This document shows, in pieces, positions 43,544 through 54,603 of a DNA stretch of 64,000 nt. Both the position numbers and the translations under genes were made by a program. Below the pieces are notes generated by a model. It did not search any database. It was not told the origin of the DNA and worked only from the letters and a program-made list of their open reading frames with translations. The stretch lies in NCBI GenBank assembly GCA_021399445.1, contig JAJTUQ010000006.1, positions 1 to 64,000 of the forward strand. The letters are read 5' to 3'. Source of the DNA: Xylogone sp. PMI_703. Taxonomy: Eukaryota; Ascomycota; Leotiomycetes. Each line of letters starts with the position of its first letter. The first letter of the stretch is position 1.

Positions 43544-45890
43544 ATGGTGCAATCTGTTAAAAACATGTTGAGTGAGAGGGGATCATCCACGGCTATTGAA
43601 AAAGGGCTACCGGACGAAAAGATATCCATAATTAAACTGCAGAGATATGATGAGCGCACAGATTACAGCCGATGGCGAATGCGCAACGAGAGAGGAAGAC
43701 AGACGTGGCACTACCTCCAGGACGATAAAATGGCGGCTGACTGGCCCCAAAGCATAGCGGACAAGTACTTCCTCGGACTTCCTCTGGTATGTGATATATC
43801 ACTATCTATTTGTGCTCGAATCTAACTAGGCCGTCTCAGGATCTACCTATTCTTACACCCACAAAAACAGCACTTGGTGCCGTTAACAATGGCCTGGAGT
43901 TTTTTAAGGAGCTCCAGCTTCCTTCGGGAAACTGGGGAGGCGATGATAGTGGTCCAATGTTCCTGATACCGGCCATGGTTACGGCATGGGCTGTGACGGA
44001 AACACCCATACCCGAGGCTTACAGAACAGAGATCAAGAACTATCTCTTCGCACGACAAAACCCAGAGGACGGCGGTTGGGGCCTTCACGTCGAGGCCGAT
44101 AGCAGCGTGTTTGGCACAGCAATGAACTACACCGTCTTGCGATTATTGGGTGCTAGCGCCGAGGATGATCGGATGGCTAAGGCCCGGAACACACTGCACA
44201 AGATGGGTGGAGCGCTGAATGGTCCTCACTGGGCAAAGTTTATGTTGGCAGTGCTCAATATTGTTGACTGGGATGCTGTAAACCCTGTTCCTCCGGATCT
44301 CTGGCTGCTTCCAGATTGGGCTCCCATCGCACCGTCGCGGTGGTGGGTTCACATAAGGCAAGTATTCCTGCCTATGAGCTATATATGGTCCAGGAGGTGG
44401 AGCGCTCCTATCACGCCTTTAACAGTGCAACTAAGACGGGAGTTACTCACTGAGCCTTACAAGACTATCAATTTTTCTGCTTATCGTAACACTATTTCCC
44501 CTCAGGATAACTACCATCCTAAGAGCTGGCTCCTTAACACGGCAAATTGGTTACTTGTTAACATTTATGATCCCTTTCTGCGTCTTCAAAGATTAGCAAT
44601 GGAATCCGAGGCAAGGGCCTACCGTTTGATTCAACATGAGAATGAAAACACAGATTACATTTGTCTGGGGCCAATAAATATCTCCTTTAACTTAATTGCT
44701 TGTTATATCGCCGAAGGAGCCGACTCTTATTCAGTAAAACGCTTGCGTGAGCGCACAGAAGACTACTTATGGGTCAAGGATGATGGAATGTTGGTAAATG
44801 GGACTAATGGTACCCAGGTTTGGGACACAGCATTTCTAATCCAAGCCGCGGTAAAAGCTGGCTGTGCTGAAGACGAAAAGTGGCGGCCAATGCTGACCAA
44901 AGCGCTCGAATTCCTGGAAGACCAGCAGATCCGAGAGAACATTCCAGACCAGGAGAGGTGTTACCGCCATCAGAGAAAGGGTGGGTGGCCTTTCAGTACC
45001 AAAGCTCAAGGATATCCCGTTAGTGACTGCATATCTGAAGCGATCAAAGCTGTTATACTCTTACAGAGGACACCGGGTTACCCTATTCTCTTAGACGACC
45101 AACGCATCTATGATACTATTGATACGCTGTTAACGTATCAGAATACATCTGGTGGCTGTGCCTCATACGAACCGACAAGAGGCGGGGAGTACATGGAGAT
45201 GCTCAATGCCGCTGAAGTGTTTGGTCGGATTATGATTGAGTATGACTACACAGAGTGTACAAATGCGGTTGTTACAGCTCTAACACTGTTTTCTGAGCAG
45301 TACCCCGACTACAGGGCTGATGAGATCAAGGCGTTTAATACCAAAGCACTAGACTACATTCGTTGTCAACAGAATTCTGACGGAAGCTGGTATGGTAGCT
45401 GGGGCATTTGTTACACATACGCCACCATGTTCGCTCTTGAAAGCCTTGCTAGTGTTGGTGAGATTTATACAACCAGTGAACGTGCCAAGAAGGGCTGTGA
45501 TTTTTTATTATCCAAACAACGAGAGGATGGTGGATGGTCGGAATGCTATAAAGTAAGGTATTCTAATAATTTTCGATCTTACCAAGCTAATTGTCACAGT
45601 CCTGCGAGAATAATGTCTATACGGAACACCCAGCTGGTTCTCAGATTGTTATGACATCTTGGGCGTGTATTGGCCTCATTCATGCCAAATATCCTGACAA
45701 AACACCCATCCAGAAGGGACTCCGGCTGATCATGAGCCGCCAACAATCGAATGGCGAATGGTTACAAGAGGCAGTTGAAGGTATCTTCAACAAGAGCTGC
45801 ATGATATCTTATCCTAACTACAAGTTTACTTTCACTATCATGGCGCTAGGGATGTATGCTATGCATTATGGTAACGGTATTCTCATGTAA
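43544..45890 (+). CDS. oxidosqualene cyclase (lanosterol-synthase-like triterpene cyclase)
   Basis: Exons 43544-43786, 43840-45552 and 45600-45890 give 748 aa, full length for the family. It converts 2,3-oxidosqualene to a polycyclic triterpene at the ER/lipid-droplet membrane. QW-type repeats are visible ([47 protein letters not shown]). The acid that opens the epoxide is Asp477 in VSDCISE. A conserved His252 sits in [15 protein letters not shown], close to yeast Erg7. The C-terminal loop NKSCMIS (716-722) corresponds to NKSCAIS of lanosterol synthases and not to the APPGGMR-type loop of protostadienol synthase. Odd points are DCISE instead of DCTAE and Met in place of Ala in that loop. It could be a sterol ERG7 paralogue or a specialised cyclase; the linked P450 and OYE favour the latter. 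Confidence 0.95.
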
Positions 45891-46987
45891 GTTCCGCACA
45901 CATTACCTCTAGAAGCGATATAGTGGCCTGCGAAATTAGAAGTTTATTTTATCCCTTCGCATTTCCAAATGAGATGGATGCGTCCAACTGAGAGTTGGAT
46001 GTCACCCGCAGTCTATCGATCTAGAGACGCAGTAACAGAATCTGGCAATACCGACCGAGAGCAAAAAGGCCTTCCTCAGCCAGATAATCCTAATAAAGTA
46101 GGTAATAGTACACCTCACTTTCGCCCTGTTTTAACAAGATGGCTTGTAGTCCATTGATTATATTTATAAATAGTAGTTTTAAATGATAATAATACCTTTG
46201 AGTATTAATTATAAATGGTTAAAAAGTAACCCCTAATAATATATTAAAATAATCTTAATCAATATAAATCTATATACTATTCCCCCCCCCCCTCCTAAAT
46301 GCATCCCCCAGCAGTGTAAACAAGCGAATTCAGTGATCTGATTGCTCAATCCCTTGTATTGTGGATACTTTCTCCATAAAAATATTACTCAAATAAGAGA
46401 ATAAGGTCTTTGCGGTCCTTGTCAGATCTCACGGAATACCCACAATTATATCCACTTTAACCCTCGTTGTTACGCTGCTGGGGGGATGCATTTATGGCGG
46501 GGGATAGTATTAATATGTTTCTTTTTATGTATTTTATATGTTAAGTGTCGGGCTAAGGGCGATCCACCTTTAAGTGAGTGAGATTGGAGAGCATGATTAG
46601 TTGATTGAATAACTTAGCTTTCCAGGAAATGCGAGGGGGGGTTGTGAAGAGATCCTCAACAGCTCGATAGGTGGTATTGATTGCTGACAGCTATTCCATA
46701 TTCAGGGGTAATTGACGAGGTGGATCACCCTTAGCTCAACAGTCATTTTCATGAGAATATACGGTAGATTTCGGGTCCTATCCCACTCCGCGCTAACCAC
46801 ATCTGAGTGCGATCTTACTTCATTTTCCGCCCGCCTTGGCATGAAATATTTCTAATTCTTCGATATTAACTTCATGCGAGTACATCTTCAGCTCATGATC
46901 AAAACTATTTAATAAAATCTTAGATCGTTCCTCCATTAGCATTTCCACCACACCATATTTCACAAGCAAACAAATTACGGCCCAAAA
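45891..46987. other. intergenic, contains a MITE
   Basis: 1.1 kb between the cyclase stop and the F-box-like gene. Apart from the 231-bp element at 46277-46507 I see no feature. Confidence 0.55.
46277..46507. mobile_element. 231-bp MITE with imperfect ~38-bp inverted ends and TA duplication
   Basis: The left end CTATTCCCCC... continues to TAAATGCATCCCCCAGCAG; the right end is its inverse (CTGCTGGGGGGATGCATTTA ... GGGGGATAG). The arms differ mainly by a longer C-run on the left. TA flanks both ends (46275-46276 and 46508-46509). There is no coding capacity, as expected for a Tc1-mariner-type miniature element. Its ends differ from those of the MITE at 6450-6587, so it is a separate family. 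Confidence 0.75.
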
Positions 46988-48310
46988 ATGCATCTTACAG
47001 ATCCGTTCTCGAAGATTCCGGCCCCATTACTCTTGTCGATAGTCAAACTCCTTCCTAACCTGGTTTGTCTTTACAGTCTAGACAAGGCATCGCCTTCTGT
47101 TGCTTCCTTGTTTGACGAATGTGGAGCTGAAATTATAGAGGCAATCATGTCATCAAACTCTGCAGAACAGATCCAGATCCTCATCCGGACTATTGAAATC
47201 ATACGATCTCATTCCCTCCAGTCAGCCTCTCTGGAGGAATTCATTAACACGTACATCAGTCAGGAGATTCCTTGTGAAATTTGGTCTGAACATAGCGATT
47301 GCATTAAAAGAGACTGTTTCAATGTGAATAGGAGATCTGAGAGACCTTCGGAGGCATGCAGGGTGTGCGGCATCAGAAAACCTTTGTCTAAGATGGCAGC
47401 TTCCACCCCCTCGAGAGTTCTTCGGCAAATCTTGGACTTAACACTTCAGATGAATTGTTTCACAGATATATGCTTACAGACAATGATCGGTCGTTGTATA
47501 CAATTAGAGCCGTCTCATCTACTCAACTCAGAATTTCGATATGTTCGTCGACTTTATGACAAAACATGTTCACAAAGGAGGCCATCAGGACAAAGATACC
47601 AACCGCAAAATGCGGGGCCGTCTTCTTTTGCTGAGCAAGAGCGAGTTATCCGAGCTTTCTGGAGAGTGATTCTTTTCTATGATTTAAGGGCCGCCGTTAC
47701 AAATTCGAAATTGATCTGGCCAAGTGAAGATGCTACTTATCTGCAGAGTCCAAATATTGGCCCTGAGGATTTTTGGGGCGAACGTTTTGGCAAATGTCAG
47801 CAAGAACAGCTTAGAGCTGTTGTTGAGTTTTTGCAAGAAATGATTCAAACACATTCTCCGGGAACCTCAGTTCCTGAGTTCTTTGCGTCCATTCCACAAT
47901 TGTTTACTCAAGAAAATGCTTGCGTTTACCGGCTTGTGTCACAGCCTTCACAACAGCCTCAATATTCACATTTCATTGACGATGAGACGGTCGGGTATTT
48001 CCTTTCTTATGGGATTGATCACCGTTCACGAGCAAACCCTACGAAATATATTGACTTTAGCGTCTTACGACGTCTTGGATTTTGTATCTGGGATGAAAAG
48101 AGACTTGCATATTTAGGATTTGTAAACTGCCGCTAAGGAGACGAATTCCCTGGATGCGTTAGATTATCCCCGGATAATATGTACTTTACTTGGGAAAGTG
48201 TACTAAGTAAAGAAGACATTGAAAAGAATGAGCATAGAAGACTTAGTCAGTTTCCAGAACTATATAGAGAGTATGGTTCTTCGGAAAAGGAGTCATACTG
48301 TTACAATTAA
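46988..48310 (+). pseudogene. F-box-like protein gene with premature stop
   Basis: ATG at 46988; 382 codons to TAA at 48134-48136, then the same frame stays open for 57 further codons to TAA at 48308-48310. The start DPFSKIPAPLLLSIVKLLPN followed by LYSLDKASPSVASLFDE matches F-box-like N-termini of fungal proteins that recruit substrates to SCF ubiquitin ligase. The part after the first stop (DNMYFTWESVLSKEDIEKNE) has the Y-F-T-W-E-S block often seen at the very C-terminus of such fungal proteins, directly after the FGIWD-like FCIWDEKRLAYLGF. TAA is one change from CAA, so a nonsense mutation is the simplest reading. A truncated but working protein or a stop-codon polymorphism remains possible. 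Confidence 0.7.
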
Positions 48311-51300
48311 TATAACGGGGTAAAACATGGATCATATACGGATCCACGGAATACTACAAGCCGAGCATCCGTACAGTTATGAGGCACATGCTTCTTTCAT
48401 GGATTAATGTATTTGGATTATCTCCACAATCAGCAAACGTTTCGAGAACTTAAATTCAAACCTTCAGGAGATATCCTTACAATGATATAATAAAATATTA
48501 ATAACTTAACTGACTTTGTAACTTGACAAACTTGGAGTTTACACGTTTAACAATTACTAGTTAATTATCAGTGTGAATGTTAAGATTATTACAAAAAGAC
48601 CTAAACAATTAGTTTATAAAGTAATAAACCATTTACTCCTTTTTATAATATTGTAGTTTTGATTGTAATTTGCTATTTGTACTCTTAACTAGCCAATGGA
48701 CTTCTTGATATGCTTTGTTCAACGATCAAAAGCTGCCTAGATCATCCATACGGACATCTTCCTTCCATACCAAGCCAATACTGCAGACTATCATAACTGC
48801 CTGTCATTGCGTCTTGGTTTATACATTCGGTGGTAATCTATTACAGCTGTAACAACTGAAGATGTGATTGCACCCCAACCTATGGGTCAAGTTTTTATGG
48901 GAATAGGTCATATCAACCGAAGATCAGCTGCTTCGCATGTCGTCATTGAATTTTCGTTCTTTGAACTGGGAGGAGACGTAATCTCAACGACTCAACTTGT
49001 GTTCTGCTACCCCTCTTTCTGTGCCACCAACAGACTCCATCCACATGACTCGTATGTTACAATGTAAATGTATATGCGTCGCCTCCTCGAATGAGAATGG
49101 GGCTCGGAGATGCCGGGAAAAGGAGTTTGGTTGTGGAGAGCACATCCTTTTGAAGTGTTGTATGGGCTGTCATACAAGGCATGTCAGTCTCTTGGTAAAT
49201 GAAATTACCGTAAAACCCGCATTCACAATCAGCTGTGATCCGCGCATGGTGAAAACAAGTCCAGAACCACTCACTCACTAAATAGTAGGAAATGCTATTA
49301 TCTATCTACAGGATCAGCAGTTCGCAAGTTTCACATGATTCTTTATTATTGGGAATAGGACGTCTGGTTTCTGAATATAGGGCCTTTGCTGGTGATCTAG
49401 CATGTCTCATGCCCTGCAGTCTCTTCAGTCAAGGGCTATGACTCCTCCCACAACTTCTCCTCCCTGAACCGACTCGATATCATCTGCTACGCCTCGAGAT
49501 CCTATTGCAAGTTGTAAGTATAGTGTGCCACTCCTGTCGTTTGACTAACAGAGTGATTGGCCATTCACAACTATTGCCTGAGACGGTATTGCGCTGCTTG
49601 GATGTTTGGATGGTCGGGCTGCACACCCTTAGGCCTCTGGCCGAAAACTTCGCATATGGACCTACACACCATAAGCAACCAAAAGAGAGGCGTGCCCTTT
49701 GTATATCATCTTGCAGGCGGCACAGAATAGCGGTCAGCATGGGCGTCCGACCCAGTCACCATGCATTGAGCTTCGCATAGATGCCAACTTTGCGGAGATT
49801 GAAGGCGTTCTCCAATATAGCATAAACCAAAGGACTCCCAAAGTTAAGATGAGTAGCACTAAAATTATTGGAGGTCACATTTCATCAGGCAGTTGTGTTG
49901 CATTCCGTGTAACCACCTTACCCTAAATCCGGATCACCTCCGGCCATTGAAGTTCTTTGCAAAGCCAACGTAGAGATAAGTTGCCCGACTCGCAAGATTC
50001 CAGCCTTGTTACTATGAGTACCTGGCGGGCAAAGCTAAGCTTTTACCCGACTACTCCGCCTCTCTCCTCAACTTTTACTCTATAGACGCCGCAGTAGTGA
50101 GGCCTATAGGAGATATTGTATTTGAATATTCTAAAATAAATTTAGTACAGAGAATGATTGTCCGTTGACATAGAGAGTCAAGCTTGTTTCTGCACAATAA
50201 CTAGAACTCATAAAGCCATTTAGCCTTATTCGGGAGCTGTGATGCCACTGCATTCGTGCCACCTTATTTCGTTGATGTACTTCAAACTCAGGTCAGGAGG
50301 CTCTATTCCGTGCATCTTCCTAAGTCGCCACCTAGAGCAACACAAAACCCGCAATAATGCCGTCCATTATCAGGATTTGTCCCTCCTGAAACCCAGCAAT
50401 CTTCATCCTCCTCGCAAGCGTATAAGTCACAATTAGGAGCTTGTCGCATAGCTAGGATTCCCTAATAATGGAGAAACAAATTAGATGCGCTGATAAACTT
50501 GCGGCAGGCCTTTGAGTGACGTAGTCCTGGATCTCTTCTGCTGATTGGGTATCTGACTGGACGGGGATCTTGGAGTACAGCTGCAAATGCGGATGTAGAG
50601 CAGATAAGCAGCAGCATTCTGGATTTGTTACTAAAGTATTTCATGATGTTCGCTAATTCAGCAAAGTCTGTGAACTGGTACTCCAAGTGGTACTATTCTC
50701 TGGGCAAAGTTTGAGGGTCTTCTGGTAAGTTAATACACAGTATCTGTTATGAAGAAACTGCCACTCAATTTAATGGAGTGCGACGATTCGAAGGCTCCTC
50801 ATTATGTAGTCGCATCCAGAGTTAGATTAAAGAACCTCATTATAGTAAATCGGAATTGCTTTCTGTTTCCAGCTGAGGAGACCTTTCTCATTGTTACACT
50901 AATACCTCCATTGTTGGTGATATATCATGCATATAGACGTAGCTGCAATGCGTCTCGTATATGGCAACGGAAGCAGTGCATCTACTCCAATCACAATACT
51001 GATGAAGTGCATATTGAAGCTTAATTCAAGCAGTAATTGGCTCGAATCCTTGTTTCGTTGGTGATTCACCTCTGCTGCTTATATACCTTGAAAACCATTT
51101 TATAAACCCTGTCGTGTTGGTGATATCTTTCTGCATAAACTAGAAACACTATGCATCGGTCATAGACTGTTTTGGAAAGTAGTACGTAAGAGTTTTCGTG
51201 GTGACTTGGTGGCAGCAAGACTTAAAGAATAATGTCTTTCCATCTAGATTAAAAAAGGTATTTGTCTTGGTCCATCGTGTATATACAAGACTTTGAATAA

Positions 51301-51325
51301 CCATTCCTAAATAAACATTTCAATA
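48311..51325. other. 3.0-kb gene-poor stretch
   Basis: AT-rich and stop-dense. None of the short frames looks like a known protein, and I found no clear terminal repeat or RNA gene. Confidence 0.5.
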
Positions 51326-51656
51326 ATGAAACTAATAAACTTGATCATTGCATTAGGTTTTGCCGCACACTCTCTCGCACAGGAACAGCCATGCTACAAT
51401 GAGTATGCGTTACTACTTCTTCATAAATGCCACTGTGATGCTAATTTATATTAGGGCAGATCCTGATAACGGCATTGCCAACTACTGTGAGTGTCAAGAT
51501 GGTATGTAGATTTTGACTGCCTTTCACACCGCTTAAGTTATCAGTCTTTGGTCCATGGGTTGAATATTGTGGTTAATAGGTTGTTATGCTGTGGGTGGCC
51601 CGCCAGACCACAACTGTGACCCACCAGGACCCAAGTTTTCATTCTGCCCAGGTTAA
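51326..51656 (+). CDS. small secreted cysteine-rich protein (66 aa)
   Basis: Three small exons, 51326-51402, 51455-51501 and 51580-51656, joined by introns with GTATGC and GTATGT donors and TTAG/ATAG acceptors; frames agree across both. The first 18-19 residues (MKLINLIIALGFAAHSLA) are a clear signal peptide, with cleavage probably before QEQPC. The mature part of about 47 residues has six Cys (QPCYN, YCECQDGCY, HNCDPP, FCPG) plus Pro and Gly, as in disulfide-bonded secreted effectors or antimicrobial peptides. All exons are far below usual gene-finder size. I do not recognise a family. Confidence 0.75.
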
Positions 51657-52249
51657 CAAAAGTTTTGTCAGTTACTTTTACTCTCTTGCTCAACACTGTT
51701 ATTGATAGTGATTAGGTTTTGTTGGCCTTGTTAAATAGAAGTAGATGGATCTATCGACGAATGTTGCCAATGAACCTAGTTCAAAGGCTGTGAAGGCAAA
51801 AGCGTTGGGGGTTTGGCCAAGATATTTTACCGAGTTAATGAGGTCAGATCATACACGTAATTAAGGCTTTTCTATTTGCATTGTCTCTACCATCAAATCG
51901 TAAACGAGGATAATGCAACGTAAACTTTTGAGTCTGTGTTATCATTAATAGTTATTGTAGATAATGCTGATACATAAAGATGAAATACTGTTCTGAGGTT
52001 TATGACAACTTACATAACAGGCAATAACAATCCGAGGAGATAATTCAGTTATGCAGTTGTTGCCTGATTTTTAGCCAGCTTTTTGTTTTACAAAATTTGA
52101 CTTAAATTGTCGGTAAACTCTCCTTTTTCGACTATCCATCAACTTTTTAATCCAAGCTTGAGTCAGAAACCGCGTAAAGCATTTAGTGTTTTCAAATTAC
52201 ATTTGCAAAGCCACTGTTATAATCCTCCGACTGGTTTTTATAGATCAGC
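51657..52249. other. intergenic, nothing recognised
   Basis: 0.6 kb of AT-rich DNA. A plus-strand open stretch 52107-52310 overlaps the WD40 start in another frame but has no ATG, so I ignore it. Confidence 0.5.
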
Positions 52250-53321
52250 ATGGAAACTTCTGTTCTTGAACAACAACCAAACCACAGTATTGAGATTACA
52301 AAACAAATAATAATTCCTGGCAAAGTCATTGTAACGAGCCTGTGTGTGACAAATAAATATATAATAGTTGGGCTAAATAACCCAAAGTTATATGTTTATG
52401 ATCTCGATGGAACACTGAGGACAACTTTTCAAGATCACACTAGCGGTATATGGACAGTCGCAGCACATGAAGATATACTTCTCAGTGGTGGATTAGACTC
52501 TGTAGTGATGGTGTCAGATTTAGCAGCTGGGTACAAAAAATCTCTTAGTAAATTTTAACATCGCTAATATATAACATAGAGTCACTAAATATGCAATGAC
52601 GGGTCACACCTCAATAGTCCGCTGTCTCAAAATTGTTGATTCGAACAGTGCAGTTTCTGGTTCAGGGGATGGAACCTTACGAATCTGGGACATTGGGGTC
52701 GGTATCTGTAAGCACACACTTGTGGGTCATCAAGGTCAAGTAAGATGTCTCAGTATAAGCGGCAATTTCATTGTATCTGGGAGCAATGATGGTAGCTGTA
52801 AATTATGGAATTTGTTGACTGGAGATTGTTTAAGAACACTTTCTGGCCATACCGGATCGATTTATAGTATTGCATTCGATGGGACCAATATCATTACCGC
52901 AGGTCTTGATACCAAAGTTAGAGTCTGGGACTCGACTACCGGAACTGAAACTGCTGTTCTTCATGATTTCAGTACACTTGTGTCCCACGTTCAAATCAAT
53001 GAGAGTTTTATTATTGCCGGAGGTGGCGATGGTTCTGTGAGAGTTTGGACACTTGAGACGATGAGACCAGTATCTCATCTGGCAGCGCATAAAAGTGGAA
53101 TCACTTCTATTTCATCAAATCACAACCACATTGTCACTAGTGGAAGTGACGGTCAGATCAAACTATGGGATCTATCGAATGGTACGCTTATTCGAGAACT
53201 AGAAGAGCCAATGTTAGCAATTTGGAAAGTAGCGTTTAGTGATGAGAAGACTGTTATTGTGGCAGCAAGGCAGAATGAGGAATCAATTATTGCAGTATGT
53301 GAAGTCTGGCGATTCCCTTAA
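52250..53321 (+). CDS. WD40-repeat protein, Cdc4/Fbw7-like propeller without F-box
   Basis: Exons 52250-52530 and 52580-53321 give 340 aa; the intron is 49 nt with a CTAAT branch and CATAG acceptor. About seven to eight WD repeats fill the protein, each with GH ... SGSxDGTxRIWD-type ends (SGSGDGTLRIWD, SGSNDGSCKLWN, TAGLDTKVRVWD, AGGGDGSVRVWT, TSGSDGQIKLWD), one complete beta-propeller. The pattern is closest to F-box WD40 ubiquitin-ligase receptors (Cdc4, Met30 type), but there is no F-box: only about 30 residues precede the first blade. Either this is a free propeller, or the N-terminal F-box exon has been lost. No Arg pocket for phosphodegron binding was checked residue by residue. Confidence 0.88.
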
Positions 53322-53590
53322 AGACAGATACTTATATCATTATAGTTCTGGTCTCTTTAAATATGTGTCATCAACTTGAATTAAAGGCTGGAGACGAAGT
53401 GCCATTCTGCGTGACTTCCACCTTTTTTGCCTTTTTTTCCGTTTGCCTTTCCAGTTTCCATCAGGAGATACTTTGCTTGCTAAGTCTGAACCTCTCTCAC
53501 TTAAGGGCCTAGAAAGAGAATTATCAATGAACTGGTCTGAAATATCCAAAGTTTTGAATCTCTCTAGTAATCTCTATAATATTACTATAC

Positions 53591-54603
53591 CTAAGCCAGA
53601 CATCCAATCTCGGCCTTTGTATCTGTAATATTCTCCATCTTTTCACCCATACCGGGGGCATGGAGCACTTTTGCAATGGCTGCGCGCATCTCTAATAACT
53701 CCCTACTCGGAAGGGTGAATTGTTCATCATGACTAATAGACGTGACATTTCGTGATCCATATTCGTCCTCAGGAGGAAAGTCTCTTAGTAGACCGTCCGT
53801 AAAGCCGTTATACAATTGGATCCTGTCCGTATTTTCAACACCCTAACCAAGTCAGTACTACAAACCAGAAGAAGTACAATATAGATGCATACAGTACGTT
53901 CCGGTGAGAATCGAAATGCTCCAAAGTCTTGATGAATGTCAATCTAGGGTGTTGAGACATTCATAGCATGGCTTATTACATCAGCAATAATTTTGTTCGG
54001 AATGTTCGGAAACAGCTTGTATAAAGTATCTAAGGTAGATGCGAGAGCTTCCTCCTTCAGTCAAGAGTTACATAGCATTCTGTTACAAGAAATGGAAGAC
54101 TAACCTTTGTATGTATCCAGGATAAGGTCATTGAGTGTTTCTGCAGGGAACCTGCCTCGTGCGACAGGATCACAGAAACCTGTTATCATGCATTGGTAAT
54201 TATCCCTTCGTAAGCGTTGATGCTTAAATGCTAGTAGATTGGCACTGGCTAGTGGCGAAATGGTCCAAGTGGTTTATCCACCCAGAGCTTTCACTTGGGA
54301 CAGTGTTAGGAATAGCAACTGTAGACGGATAGAATATAAGCCTTCTGTACTTACAAGGAACTAGAACGGCAGTATAAAAATGCTCCGCCAATGTGTTTAA
54401 AGCGCTGTCACCATAACATGCAAGGGTGGGATCGACGACAACTCGTCTGCCGTCAAAAGGAAGATAATACACGAAACTCTCTAAATTCTCCTAGTATTAT
54501 CATCCGCCGCTTGTGGCTGATACCTAGATAGCTTCTATCTTGCACTTTGCTGATCTAGATATAGCCGTTCCATGCCTTCAGAGTCCCTGATGTCCGGGGG
54601 CAT
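53591..54603 (-). pseudogene. HNH-endonuclease-domain protein gene with in-frame stops
   Basis: On the minus strand a set of exons reads: ATG 54603 (MPPDIRDSEGMERLYLDQQ), then ENLESFVYYLPFDGRRVVVD, then KHQRLRRDNYQCMITGFCDP (the HNH-type R-D-x-Y-x-C-x-x-T/S-G start), then ALASTLDTLYKLFPNIPNK, then DIHQDFGAFRFSPERT (the loop with the last H), then GVENTDRIQLYNGFTDG and a C-terminal LPSRELLEMRAAIAKVLHA. Introns with GTTAGT, GTATGC and similar donors connect them. Two TAG codons break the frame, at 54535-54537 and 53944-53946, each one change from CAG. Fungal HNH proteins of this sort are usually of unknown function. Exact exon ends in the first part are uncertain. Confidence 0.55.

Noticed and set aside
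43810..43839. Alternative in-frame start for the cyclase inside intron 1
   Set aside because: The codon is not an ATG and the upstream exon (43544-43786) encodes a proper cyclase N-terminus joined by a canonical intron.
27595..45890. One merged cluster from ring-cleavage genes through the cyclase
   Set aside because: The two sets are separated by 36.3-38.5 kb DNA containing an unrelated lectin-like gene and a pseudogene, and they have no shared motif, so I report them separately.
52107..52310. Upstream F-box exon for the WD40 gene
   Set aside because: The frame has no ATG, overlaps the WD40 start in another frame and shows no F-box pattern.
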